Shown here in pieces: positions 45,574 through 55,578 of a DNA stretch of 64,000 bases. The translations under genes and the position numbers were made by a program. Within the stretch, counting starts at the first letter, position 1. The number at the start of each line of letters is the position of its first letter. The notes beneath the pieces are model-generated. The model did not search any database and was not told the DNA's origin. It saw nothing but the letters and a program-made list of their open reading frames with translations. Origin of the DNA: Brachynemurus nebulosus (lineage: Eukaryota; Arthropoda; Insecta; Neuroptera; Myrmeleontidae); NCBI GenBank assembly GCA_035578155.1, contig JAPWDM010000004.1:56049648-56113647 (forward strand), given 5' to 3'.

Positions 45574-45828
45574 AACTAAGCAAGAGTGCCGTATGTCCAT
45601 TGGATTTACTGCATTTTTGCTTAGTAGGCTGTACTTACGGCATTCTTACTTAGTAATAACATCATTTTAGTGTACATACGGCAAGCTCAAAGTCTGTAGC
45701 TCCGTAACGGTTGGAGCTATAACATTTTTGACAAGTTCAGTGGATTCCTCGTAGTCCAAAACGTCCGAAATGATACATAACTCAAAATTCGAAAATTTGC
45801 ACTTACGGCACTTTTGCTTAGTTGGGCA
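45574..45828. repeat. Subterminal motif array, right end of the Sola-like element
   Basis: Five copies or partial copies of CTTACGGCACTTTTGCTTAG in both orientations (45574-45592, 45612-45626, 45634-45657, 45674-45686, 45801-45822). Confidence 0.65.
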
Positions 45829-46898
45829 GTGTGATAGCCTAGTGCGTTTTCGTGTCCTCAGATGATAGGTGGGAATCGGGATAAAGGGAAGGGAAAAGAT
45901 CGTTTCTGTTTATGTGTGTGTTCATTTATGTGTGCGGATGTGTCGTTCTATTTTACGTTTCTTGGTGTAAATGTGTTCTGGTTCATCAAATTTCTCATTA
46001 AGATTGGGTGTTCCTGGAATTGCGAGTTTAAATGGCATACAGGTTGCCGAACCTTGTGTATTACTGGGTTGGAGAGGCTACACCAGAGCGGTAACAGTGA
46101 CAGTGCGACAGTTGATCAATCCTCCCTCTCCATCAGACGAATCTGGATCTGTATGCGTGTTAAGTGTTTGTGTTTCAATGGTATTGTGTTGTGTGTTTGT
46201 GTATATGTGTTGTGTGTCTGTAAGATGAGTGTCAATGTGTTGTTCGCTCACTGTAGATGGCTCAAATGGAGTAGAAGCAGGTCTTGTGCTTTCACATATT
46301 GCAGTCGGATTCGTATTACTGAGGAACTTCCGTACTATACGACACGTGTTTATGATCACTGCCTTTTGCATAGTGACATATATATATTTTCGGAGACCCA
46401 ACAAGCTCAAACTATTGTGAAATTATTTACTCCTTCGAGTTGTGCGCTGCAGATGGTATTACATCACAACCGTTACAACGTATAGCTGCAACGACTCCAC
46501 AGTAGATAGCTGTGTGTAACTCGATAAGGTTGTCACAAGTGTCCAGGTGTTTAGACAGTATAATATTATTTAATTACTCAACAAACTCAACCAATCTACG
46601 TGAGGTGTGTTGTTTAGGCAACAAGTGCCTATTAGGAGTCCGTCCCTTCAAATTCAGTAAGCGCTGTGTTAAATTCCAATTCGATCTCTTGCAGTAAGGT
46701 ATCGTTTACTGCTGTCTTATTATGGTAAGGCTCATTATCGATAAGTTGTTGACTGTCGTTTTGTGTGGAGCTCCCCATTTCTGGTGGGCTGACAGCCTGC
46801 ATTTCTTCATTTTACGCAAATTGACGTTGAACTTGTGTTTTAAATGTGTTTATGAGGGAAGGAGGGATGCAATTTGGTATAATCTAATATGTATAATC

Positions 46899-47100
46899 CT
46901 ATAAATCTTGATGTAATTTCGCACGGCAACCAGTTTTGTCCGTTTCAAGTCTAGTAACTTCGAAGTATGTGCGTACGACGAATTCATTCGGTTCATCCGT
47001 CCATTGCATACGCTTCTTACCAGCTTTAGTGGTCGCCAAAGGATGCTCCGCGGAACCACTTAAAGTCGGCTGAGCCAAAGGTGTTGGGGGCTCGGTAAAT
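46899..47100 (-). pseudogene. LINE N-terminal Myb-like segment
   Basis: The minus-strand frame ends in KKRMQWTDEPNEFVVRTYFE and LETDKTGCRAKLH before a TAG at 46901-46899. The W-T-x-E-x-N-x-F/Y pattern is the Myb/SANT-like start of the ORF in several arthropod LINEs. It joins the C-terminal pieces on the same strand to LINE copy 1. Confidence 0.55.
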
Positions 47101-47157
47101 AAGGCAGTAGTATTTTGGCTTAAGGTGTTGTTACATCTGACAGGTAATTAGTAACTA

Positions 47158-48261
47158 CAGTGAAACCTGCCAAGTTGGACACCTCTGTATACTGGACACC
47201 TGCTCAAGTTGGACACTTTTCAATTGGCCTGGCGAAATTACATTGTTTTAAATGCATATTAATACTTATAAGTTGGACACCTCTATATGTTGGAAACCTG
47301 TCTAATTTGGACAGTTTTTTAAAATGATTTTTGATATTTTGACCTGTTTACGTTGGACACTCATGTATTTTACACGTGACCAAAACACGTGTTAGTTATG
47401 TTATGACAGCTTATTACCGCAAAAGTTTGCTTATGTGTTTAGTTGCTAAATCTGAAATTTCTAACAACCACAAGCAATTTATCAACTCAGTCACGGTTTT
47501 GGATGCAATTCGATGGATCAGCGAAGCATGGCAAGCTGTATCTACGGAAACAATTGTTAAGTGTTTTAGACGAGCTGGTTTTAGTATTCCAAAAGCAAAT
47601 GAAGGGGATCATAATGAAGACCCTGATTCAGAACTTCGCGATGCAATTAAATTATTACCTCCAGAGTTTCAAAATCAGTTACAAACTGCTGAAGAAATGA
47701 TCACCGCCGATGCCTACTTCGAGGTACACGATCATGTCTTCAATACACATCAAGACGTTCTTCAACATGTTTTACAACTAGACGAGGAACAAGAAATCGA
47801 AGAATCTAGTGACGAGTGCGAGAAAGTAGCGGAGAAACCAACAACCCCTGAAGAAGCTTTGAACGGTATAAATACCGCCATTAAGTATTTAACTGAAAAC
47901 CCATGCGAACTGTTAGAAGATTTATTCAAAATTCGAAGCAAATTAGAAAGCAAAATTTTCCTAAAAATTGTATCCAAACAAACTAAGATAAGTGATTTTT
48001 TTACGAAAGATAATGTTTAAATATCTATAATAAGTATGTATTACGATTGTTATTCGATAGTTTATTTCAATAAATATTGATACGTAGATGTGTGTATGTA
48101 TTACTTTAAAAATAATTAATTTTGCATTATATTCTAAATTAGTGTTAACCTTAAAATTACTAAGCGTAGATGATTTTGGTATTTTGCATATGTTGGACAC
48201 CTGTTTATGTTGGACAGTTTTTGATTGCGCCGCGGGTGTCCAACTTAAACAGGTTCTACTG
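47158..48261 (+). mobile_element. pogo/Tigger element with internal deletion
   Basis: Inverted ends CAGTGAAACCTGCCAAGTTG and complement of CAGTAGAACCTGTTTAAGTTG, flanked by TA (47156-47157; 48262-48263). GTTGGACACC words are repeated several times in the first 200 bp and last 90 bp. 1104 bp against about 2-3 kb for full elements; the DNA-binding and catalytic parts of the transposase are gone. Confidence 0.85.
47376..48020 (+). CDS. pogo transposase C-terminal remnant, with PIP-box-like end
   Basis: 214 codons open from ATG 47376. It begins with the region downstream of the DDE core, AKSEISNNHKQF, then VTVLDAIRWISEAWQAV and TIVKCFRRAGFSIP, which is the conserved Tigger/jerky-type C-terminal helix block. 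A long acidic region follows. The last residues QTKISDFF (202-209) fit the PCNA-interacting QxxIxxFF motif, a feature experimentally known from Drosophila pogo transposase. No stop or frameshift occurs, so a product could still be made, but it cannot catalyse transposition. Confidence 0.7.
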   Translation: MTKTRVSYVMTAYYRKSLLMCLVAKSEISNNHKQFINSVTVLDAIRWISEAWQAVSTETIVKCFRRAGFSIPKANEGDHNEDPDSELRDAIKLLPPEFQNQLQTAEEMITADAYFEVHDHVFNTHQDVLQHVLQLDEEQEIEESSDECEKVAEKPTTPEEALNGINTAIKYLTENPCELLEDLFKIRSKLESKIFLKIVSKQTKISDFFTKDNV

Positions 48262-48339
48262 TATTTTAAAAATGTTAATGACTAACTTAAACTCTTATTT
48301 TTATAGGACAGTGTTACTAACTGTATACCAGTTTTGATT

Positions 48340-48368
48340 AACAATAAATTATTATTATTATTATTATA
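48340..48368 (-). repeat. (AAT)n tail of LINE copy 3
   Basis: ATT/AAT triplets immediately follow the LINE 3' end on the minus strand, the usual simple-repeat tail of this LINE. Confidence 0.75.
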
Positions 48369-49742
48369 GACTTTTACGCCAACCTGGCGCTCACTACTCA
48401 GTAGGACAGTACTGGGTAACATTCATCTATACCGGCATTATGCAAGGTATTAGGCTCTGTGGAAGGGTAATGTGCCAAACCAATCCGTAAAAGTACCGTA
48501 GTACATTCACGGACGGGTTTGTCACATCACTCCTTATATTGTTGTTGTTGTTGCTTGAAACGAGGTGTTATGCGTCTATTTTGGTGTATACTGGTTCGTA
48601 CGACGAGACTTTTGTGGGAGCGTAGATGTTGGCTCAATAACAGACGGCTGTGATAGCCTAGTTCGTTTTCGTGTCCTCAGAGGATAGGTAGGAGTAGAAA
48701 CAGAGGGAAGGGAAAAGACTGTTTGTGTTTGTGTGTGTGTTCGTGTATGTGTGCGAATGTGTCGTTATATTTTACGTTTCTTGGTGTAAATGTGTTCTGG
48801 TGCATCAATTTGCTCATTAAGATCGAGTGTTTCTGGAATTGCGCGTTTAGATGGTACAGAGGTCGTCGGACCTTGTGTGTTATTGGGTTAGGGAGGATTG
48901 TGCACCAGTGCGGTAACAGTGACAGTGTGGCAGTTGATCGATCCTCCCTTTCCATCAGACAGACGAATCTGGATCTGTATGTGTGTTAAGTGTTTGTTTT
49001 TCAGTGTTAGTGTATTGTGTATTTATGTATGTGTGTTGTGTGTCTGTACTCATCAGTGTCAGTGTGTTGTTCGCTGACTGCAGATGACTCAGATAGAGAA
49101 GAAGCAGATCTTGTGCTTTCACATGTCGCAGTCGGATTCGTATTACTGAGGAGCTGCCGTACTTGACCACGGTGGCACTGAGTACCATTGGAACAATGTG
49201 GACATGTTCCATTCGTCATTGTTGTTTTATTTCGGCTGCGAGGTCAGTGTATTTCTCCAATTTAACTGCGTGTGTTTTTTGTAAGTTGTGTGTATTTGGA
49301 ACCGCAATATCGATCAGATAGGTGGTCTTAGTTTTATTCATTACGAAGGTGATATCTGGTCGATTATGATTTATGGTCTTATCTGTAATAATCGACCGGT
49401 CCTATTAAAGTCTACAGGAGTCATTCTCCACTACTACTTTTGGTGTAAGTTTGTAGTAAGGGGTTTTATCGGTTATAAAGTGCCAGCTTAACCGCTAGTT
49501 TCTGGTACATAATTTTGCCAACCTGGTCGTGACGGTGTTTGTATTCAGACTGAGCGAGCTGAGTACAGGCAGCTGTGATATGTTAGATCGTTTCGGATTT
49601 GGAATGGCATCTCCGGCATGAGTCAGATGTTATTGACGAGTCACGAAGTATGTATTTTGAGTAATTCTTTGTACGAATTACTTGATCTTGTATAGCCAGC
49701 ATGAATCCTCTCCGGGAAAAGACTTTCTTGACTCAACCAGGC
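48366..49742 (-). pseudogene. LINE copy 3, 5'-truncated, holds the empty transposon site
   Basis: Minus-strand order: GTTGAGTCAAGAAAGTC start (49742), CRRCHSK-type knuckle in decayed frames, a stretch encoding DKTINHNRPDITFVMNK and YLIDIAVPNTHNLQ (about 49405-49270), the post-ORF region, and a 3' end at 48366. Frames are broken. Near 48652 the site GGCTGTGATAGCC is uninterrupted, the pre-insertion form of the Sola-like target in copy 1. Confidence 0.75.
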
Positions 49743-49745
49743 GAT

Positions 49746-49782
49746 TATTATTATTATTATTATTACTATTATTATTAATGGC
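49746..49782. repeat. (ATT)n microsatellite at LINE start
   Basis: Triplet array abutting the 5' truncation point of LINE copy 3. The same junction type is seen at 42432-42455. Confidence 0.8.
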
Positions 49783-50718
49783 GATAATGGAAATTCTTTA
49801 TGGATTTTATGTTAGTTTCATGTTTAAGAAGGACGGTTAATACATTTCCAAAGAAAAAAGAATTTTGTGTAAGAATGATATCAGTACAGCAGATTATATT
49901 ATAAGTACTGACACTTGTCAAATAATTTAAAAAAATGTCTAATGCCAAAGGTCAGTTTGTAGATATCAAAAAGTAGAATCACTCTTTTAGGCACTAATTT
50001 ACGTATATGTGTTAAGTTTTCATATTTTGCCTAAAATAATATTTTTTTTAAATTGTTCCTATATTTTTGTACGATAATATATTATCATCCATTTATTTGT
50101 ACATGGTGAAAAAGATATTTTAAAAGAATTGCTTATCTCCTGTATTGCCGCCTCAACTAATACCCGTCACACCATCATCAACTAACTAACTGCTTGGCGT
50201 GTTTGCTACATCGAGAGGTGCTATTGACCGGGCCACTCATATAATGATTAAGAGAAAAGTGATGAGTAATCGAATCCCTAGTTCCATTAGTTGATAAATG
50301 AAACAAGAACTTGAAAGTGAGCGTATGAGTGAGAAAGAATAAAAAACTCATCAAGATTTTAATTCTTTTTAGAAAATGTTTGATGATGAGAAATTATAAG
50401 GTGGCAAAATCATGTCATAGGTTTTATGTAGAATGGAAGTACATTTTCTTTTATAGCACTTTCTAGAACTTCATTTTCTGTTTCTGAATTTAAATGAATT
50501 GGGAAAAGATTGATGATTGATTTTTTCTTGTGTGTTTTAATTCCAGGTTTTGAAATTCGTACTTATAAATATGTGTACGAAAATTCGATATTATTTTGAA
50601 AGTCATGTTAATTACAGTTACTTTTCAACATTATTTCAATTTTATTAACCCTTTCCAGCCCAAATTCTTTGTATTTTATATGGAAATTTTTTTTATACAT
50701 AACAACAACAAACCGTTG
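49783..50718. other. Gene-less; lone TTAACCCTTTCCAGCCC end
   Basis: No frame. TTAACCCTTTCCAGCCC at about 50645 resembles a piggyBac-type end, but no matching right end was found. Confidence 0.4.
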
Positions 50719-50999
50719 GTGTGAAGTTGACACCTCATTTTTTAGCACCGCAAAATTTAGTGATAATGCTATTAATACCCACAATAGTCCTACAGTTCTT
50801 CATAGGTTATATAAAAAGTTCCGCCTAATTAGTCAAAGCAAACGAAAGTCAAAAATATGAGGTGCCAAATTCCCGTGGGACCGCAACTTCCCAAAAAACA
50901 ATTTTAAACACAAAATCCTATTGTTCTAGAATAGTTCTATAGTTTCTAATATGTATATTTTAGCAAAAGTTCTATACTTTAACTATTTTTAAAACATTT

Positions 51000-51720
51000 T
51001 TAAAATTCAGTGCCAGCATCGCAGCCCAAAAGTAAACTAACAGTTTACTGTCAGTTTTAACAAACTTTTAGGTATATTTCTATAGTACTGCAATAGTTCT
51101 GTCGATATAAGTCACTTCTGTCGGAAGTTCCGGCCTTTAAATATTTTTTAATAATTTTAGCAAATTTCCAAAATTGAAAATTCGCGTCATCAGTCTCGGC
51201 CCTTAACTACTTTTAAATAACTTTTTTCATTTTGCTCAACACCGTACCTTTCGAATAGACTACCAGTTTTCTTGTAGTTTTGGCCAACTTCTTAATATAT
51301 TCTAGTAGTTCTCCAAAAGTTCTATCGATGTGAGACATTTTCGGTGAATGTTCCGATCTTTAATTATTTTTAAATTATTTTTCTTAATTTCAGTCTGGTA
51401 CAGCACACCATGTATAAAGTATTAGTTTGAAGTTTCCATCAATTTCTTGATATTTCCAGAATAGTTCTACCGATGTCAGCCATTTTCGGTGAGAATACCA
51501 GCCTTTAACTATTTATTAACTATTTTAAAATTTTGTTCTAGCACCACACCTCAGGAATAAAGTGTATGTTTGCTGTTCCAGCCAACTTCTTGGAATGTCT
51601 TTATAGTTCTGCAATAATTCTATCAATGTGAACCATTTTCGTTAAGAACTTCGACCTTTAACTACTTTTTAATAACTTTCTAAACTGGCATAGCCACACA
51701 CTTTAAGATAAGATATCATT
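51000..51720 (-). repeat. ~150-bp tandem repeat, left arm (about 5 units)
   Basis: Units share, on the minus strand, the order GGTCGGAACTT, ATCGATAGAACTATTGCAG, AAAGTTGGCCAGAAC, AACTGGTAGTTTATT. Divergence among units is high (about 25-30%). Confidence 0.75.
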
Positions 51721-51764
51721 TCAGTGGCACTTGCGACAATTTCGTCAATTATCAAATATTAAAT

Positions 51765-52438
51765 AAAATTGTGCTATTTTTTAAATAATAATTTTTATTA
51801 TTTACTTCACAATTATTTAGTTGTCTGGTATTTATTTACAAATTTTTAGGTAGAAATTAATTATTATTTAAATGAATTGTAATTTAATTTTATAAAACGT
51901 TATAAAGAAGTTGATACAAATTTTCTATCTCCTTTTGAATATATTCATTTTATTTAGTTTATTAAAGCAAATTCAATTTTTAATAAAAACAATTATGTCT
52001 ATTTAATAAAATAGTCCAAATTTACCTTAAACAATACACTACACTTCTTTTTGTTTCGATGATAACAACTATAATTCAATCTGCGTTTTAACAATTTTTG
52101 TTCTCTCTTCTATCTTTGCTAACTTATTCTTGTTCGTATCCTCACAATGATCATTTGATATCCATTGAATTCTTTATTTCTCCAAGTGGTCCTTTTCGAA
52201 TGGTATGGATTCTGGTATGGTTCTGGTATGGAATGGTTCTGGTATGGATCGCCATTTGTGACCATTTGGTCAATTACTATTTAATTTTACTATTAATAAT
52301 AAAGTTAATTTTACTATTTTTAAATAATAGTTTTCATTATTTAGTTCACAATTATTTAGTTTTCTGGTATTTTTTTACAAATTTTTAGGTAGAAATTAAT
52401 TATTATTTAAATAAATTTTAATTTAATTTTATAAAATG
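51765..52438. repeat. Pair of ~130-bp direct repeats
   Basis: 51765-51900 and 52310-52438 share TTTTTAAATAATAxTTTTxATT, CACAATTATTTAGTT and TTTTTAGGTAGAAATTAATT in the same order. The ~410 bp between them holds TGGTATGG repeats (52200-52245). Could be short terminal direct repeats of a small element. Confidence 0.6.
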
Positions 52439-52677
52439 TCTGTTCTGATGTGCGGTGCTGGAGCGCAATTTAAAAAATTATTCAAAAGTAGTTAAAGGTC
52501 GGAACTCTCGATTAAAGTAACTCACTTCGCTAGAATTATTATAGAACTATGGGATCTTGGGGCCCTACTGTACTCAAAATTGCGTAGGGTAAAACACAAC
52601 GCTACAGTATGATGCACAAGGCCATATGAATCGACAGAAAGTCTTTACCACAAGCGTTAGTCCATTCGGCGCACCAA

Positions 52678-52750
52678 TAGCCCAGCGGCAAACGAGTTCG
52701 ACCACGGATACTGAGGGCCCGGGTTCAATGCCCGCTACCCAGGGCAACTA
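52678..52750 (+). repeat. tRNA-derived SINE head
   Basis: TAGCCCAGCGG (52678-52688) and GGTTCAATGCC (52722-52732) fit polymerase III boxes A and B. The surrounding sequence does not close into a full cloverleaf, so I treat it as a SINE. Confidence 0.5.
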
Positions 52751-52794
52751 CGTCTTTTTTGTTTTTTCCTAACGCAGGATTTCTTTTATTTTTA

Positions 52795-53233
52795 TGTAAT
52801 GGTGGAATGTTCTAGAAGAATCGAGAAGTTCTACCATATCAAAACAACTACGACGACAACAAAATACGTAACTAGAAAAACAACCCACGTCAGCTCCAAC
52901 AGCAGTATAAAAGCATGACCCACCTGGCCATTAAAGACAGTTGGAATTCAGAGTGCGTAATCAATCGAAGTGGATAACAGTGGATAATCAAGGTGTCGGA
53001 ACTAGTGTAATCAAACTTGGACTTGGACTTGGAACTGGAATACTGGAATCAAGTTGGACTTGGGAATTGGAATCAGTGGAATCACAATTGGACTTGAACT
53101 TGGAATTGGGACTAGTGGAATCAAATCGACCTTAGAAAAATATCAATCACATTGAAAAATTGTCATTCCATACTTCAGTTGTTTAATAAAAATTGTTTGA
53201 AATTTTAGTTTTCTTATTTTTGGACAATCCACA
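52795..53233 (+). repeat. Candidate LTR (TGT...ACA) with heat-shock element
   Basis: Starts TGTAATGGTGGAATG and ends GGACAATCCACA. It has a TATA box (TATAAAAG, 52906-52913) and AATAAA (53185-53190), in the order of an LTR's U3-R-U5. Then comes AATTGGGAACG, in the place of a primer-binding site. No second LTR or internal coding region is present, so solo or truncated. A TTGGACTTGGAA-type minisatellite fills 53010-53120. Confidence 0.5.
52805..52817 (+). promoter_or_regulatory. Perfect heat-shock element
   Basis: GAATGTTCTAGAA is an exact GAAnnTTCnnGAA trimer; a further GAAGTTC follows at 52825. It lies ~90 bp upstream of the TATA box at 52906. Confidence 0.65.
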
Positions 53234-53340
53234 AATTGGGAACGTTGATTGCTCCGGTAGCGTTCAATAGACGAACCAGAGTAGCACAACAAGGAATATG
53301 TCAAAAAATTGGTCAGAACTTCCAGCAAACTGGTAGTTTA

Positions 53341-54436
53341 TTCTTAGGGGGTGGGGGTAACGTATTTAAAATTTTTTTCTCACTTATTTATTGGTTCATA
53401 TGATTGTACAACATCTTAAGATTGTTGTGTCAAAATTGGAAACAAATCAGAGTAATACTAACTAAGATATAGAACTTTGAGCGTTTGTTGCTCCGATACG
53501 TATTTGTAACCCTCCCAGCAGATACGTAGCTTTGTGCTATCGGAATCTCTAAATTCTTTTATTCATCGATGGGTCTTTAACCAATGAAGTGGTTATGAAA
53601 AAAATTTTCATATTTATTATTGGATTTTCAGGTATATAAAACTTAAGCGATTTTCTGACACTTGTCATTTCTGAAACCGGTGAACAGTTTAAATCAAAAT
53701 CTACTTGACCCATTGTTTTGTATACAGCTTCTTTACATAAACGACCAGGTATTCCTGGAAGATTTTTTTTCATAATTATTAATTTTACAATAACAAATAA
53801 GTCAATTTTTTAGACAAAAATCGGTGTTTTCACTTCCAAGTGTTACCAAAAATTTAAAAAAAGCCGTGAGCAGCGGGGCCCCATCACGAATATCGAATTT
53901 TTCTCTTCACCTTCGGTATTGAATGTCTCAAGCAAAATGTGATTGAAAGTCTACAAGCGATTTGTCATTTTGGTGGTTTCAAAACTGATTATGAGTGTCC
54001 GGCTGATCGAGGCTTTAAAAAAAGGTTTTAAGTTTTGAAGGGCTGAATCTCAGTAAATTTCAATTTTGTGCCGATAGCAGTTAGCAGGAAAAAATCCAAC
54101 ACAATTCGTACGAGGACATTCCTACCCATGCTTACCCGTCAATTGCCTTTGTATTTTATTTTTAAATATTAAAAAAGGACCTTAAATAGTAAACTGGAAG
54201 GCCTTTATGAAGATATTTTTTCTTTCCAAAAAAATCCAAAATTTCTATTTTATAAATAAAAATCCAAAATTCCTACTTTATAAATAAACAGTGACTTTAA
54301 TAACATTTTTAAATTACTTAATATTTATACTCGTATATTGCATTTGTTATAAAAGTAAGTTAATTTTTTTTTTAAATTTTTAAAATTACTATACGCCTAC
54401 TTGTATTAGAATAAAAATAATGCATTTAAAACACAT
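53341..54436. other. No confirmed gene; one coding-like minus frame
   Basis: A 74-codon minus frame (53773-53549) starting KNLPGIPGRLCKEAVYKTM looks compositionally protein-like but matches nothing I know and has no splice signals I trust. 54038-54151 is a diverged copy of the outer arm of the 58.5-kb hairpin (TACCCATGCTTACCCGTCAA). Confidence 0.4.
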
Positions 54437-55080
54437 TTAATAATACCATTGAATTCCGGTGTCAAAATGGGAGAAGTGGGGGAAAAAGTAATGTGGAATC
54501 CCTAAAAGGCACAAGCTGGATACTAACTCAAAACACGTACAAAATTTCAGCCCTCTAGGTTTCCTTAGAGTGTCTCTAGACATGTTAGAAAAAAGCAAAA
54601 AAATCAAGGAAATATTGGCGTAAAAATCGTGGAGGTAAGGGTTAAAAGTTGAAATCTCCAAAAAGCAGTGGCTGGCTATTATCTCAACGTATAAACAAAA
54701 TTTCAGCCCTCTAGGATTATTTGGGGAGATTTTGACCCGAACAAAACTGTTAAAAAACAAGAAAAATCATGTTCTTTTTGGTATAAAAATGGTGGGGGGA
54801 AGGTTTAAAAGTTGAGACCCCCAAAAGGCACCTCCTTGATACTAACTGAATGATCCGAATACAAAATTTCAGCCCTCTAGGTTTATTTGGGTGACCTGTG
54901 CGAGTGGTAAAAACTTCGAAAACGTCGAAAAATCATAAAATTGTAGCTTAAAAATGGTGGGGGTGGGAGTAAAATTTTAAAACCTCCAAAAAGTAGACCC
55001 CAAGTACGAACTCTAACAACATACCAAATTTCAACCCTCTATGTTAAATCTGGGGGGCTGTGGGGGAGGCTGAATTTTGG
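54437..55080. repeat. ~160-bp tandem repeat, about 4 units
   Basis: Each unit repeats AAAATTTCAGCCCTCTAGG, then AAAAATGGTGGGGG and TTAAAAGTTGAxACCxCC. Similar wording occurs in many insect repeats. Open frames on the minus strand are artefacts. Confidence 0.75.
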
Positions 55081-55510
55081 ATATGTTGTAGACAATTGAC
55101 CGAAACATTATTTCCAACCGGTCTGGAAAAGTTTTATTGTTGTGTTGCCCCTCACCACCCCCTTAAAATTTGGGTCGGATCCAAAATTTGTCAGGTATGG
55201 AAGTTAAGAGCTGAAATTTCGTAAGTGGGGCTCATCCGATGCACAACCATACTATCATATTGGGGTCAAATTTTGGATCCGACCCAAATTATAAGGGGGT
55301 GGTGGGAGGCAGCAAAACAATAAAACTTTTCCAGACCGTTTGGAAATAATGTTTCGGTCAATTTTCTATAACATATCCAAAAGTCAGCCTCCTAGGATGA
55401 TTTGGAGGGAGTAGAAGGGGAAAAAAGTATTTTGACTGGATCTAACACGCCCACAGCCCCCCAGAATTAACGTAGAGGTTTGAAATTTGGTATGTTGATA
55501 GAGTTTTAAA
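54995..55510. repeat. Inverted repeat with ~200-bp arms
   Basis: Centre near 55225. AAATTTGGGTCGGATCCAAA (55167-55186) pairs with TTTGGATCCGACCCAAATT (55270s), and pairing extends out to AACATACCAAATTTCAA (55019) and its complement near 55485. A TA microsatellite follows. Confidence 0.8.
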
Positions 55511-55514
55511 ATTT

Positions 55515-55518
<4 letters not shown>

Positions 55519-55576
<58 letters not shown>
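55519..55576. repeat. (TA)n microsatellite
   Basis: About 29 TA units adjoining the preceding inverted repeat. Confidence 0.95.

Positions 55577-55578
<2 letters not shown>

Larger units (their letters stand above)
42746..45829 (-). mobile_element. Sola-like DNA transposon, 3084 bp, nearly intact
   Basis: Ends CTGCC-G/C-AGCTAAGCAAAAGTGCC-type inverted repeats (left CTGCCGAGCTAAGCAAAAG, right complement CTGCCCAACTAAGCAAAAG), flanked by TGTG on both sides (42742-42745; 45830-45833). The sister LINE copy near 48652 has the uninterrupted site GGCTGTGATAGCC, so the borders are exact. A 4-bp duplication and the transposase type suit Sola, but the superfamily is inferred. Confidence 0.8.
42441..47150 (-). 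mobile_element. LINE copy 1, RT-deleted, split by a DNA transposon
   Basis: Minus-strand order: an N-terminal Myb-like segment (47100-46899), non-matching or decayed DNA, the C-terminal LGLRKYIYVTMQKAVI segment and 3' non-coding region (46410-45834), the inserted 42746-45829 element, then the rest of the 3' region ending in an (AAT)n-like tail at 42441-42455. The RT region is absent. The 3' region matches copy 3 at 48366-48990 closely. Confidence 0.65.
52555..53295 (+). mobile_element. Insertion in a satellite unit: SINE head plus LTR-like sequence
   Basis: The satellite unit is interrupted after GAACTATGGGA (52554) and resumes at ATATGTCAAAAAATT (53296), with GGA on both sides. The insert contains a tRNA-like promoter (52678-52732) and an LTR-like block (52795-53233). 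Whether it is one composite element or two nested ones is not clear. Confidence 0.6.

Noticed and set aside
45862..46485. 207-codon plus-strand frame
   Set aside because: Antisense to the LINE 3' region, which is TG-rich on the plus strand; the Cys/Val-rich product is an artefact.
52678..52735. Possible second tRNA gene
   Set aside because: Same reason; box B is good but I could not fold a cloverleaf, and it sits in a recent insertion.
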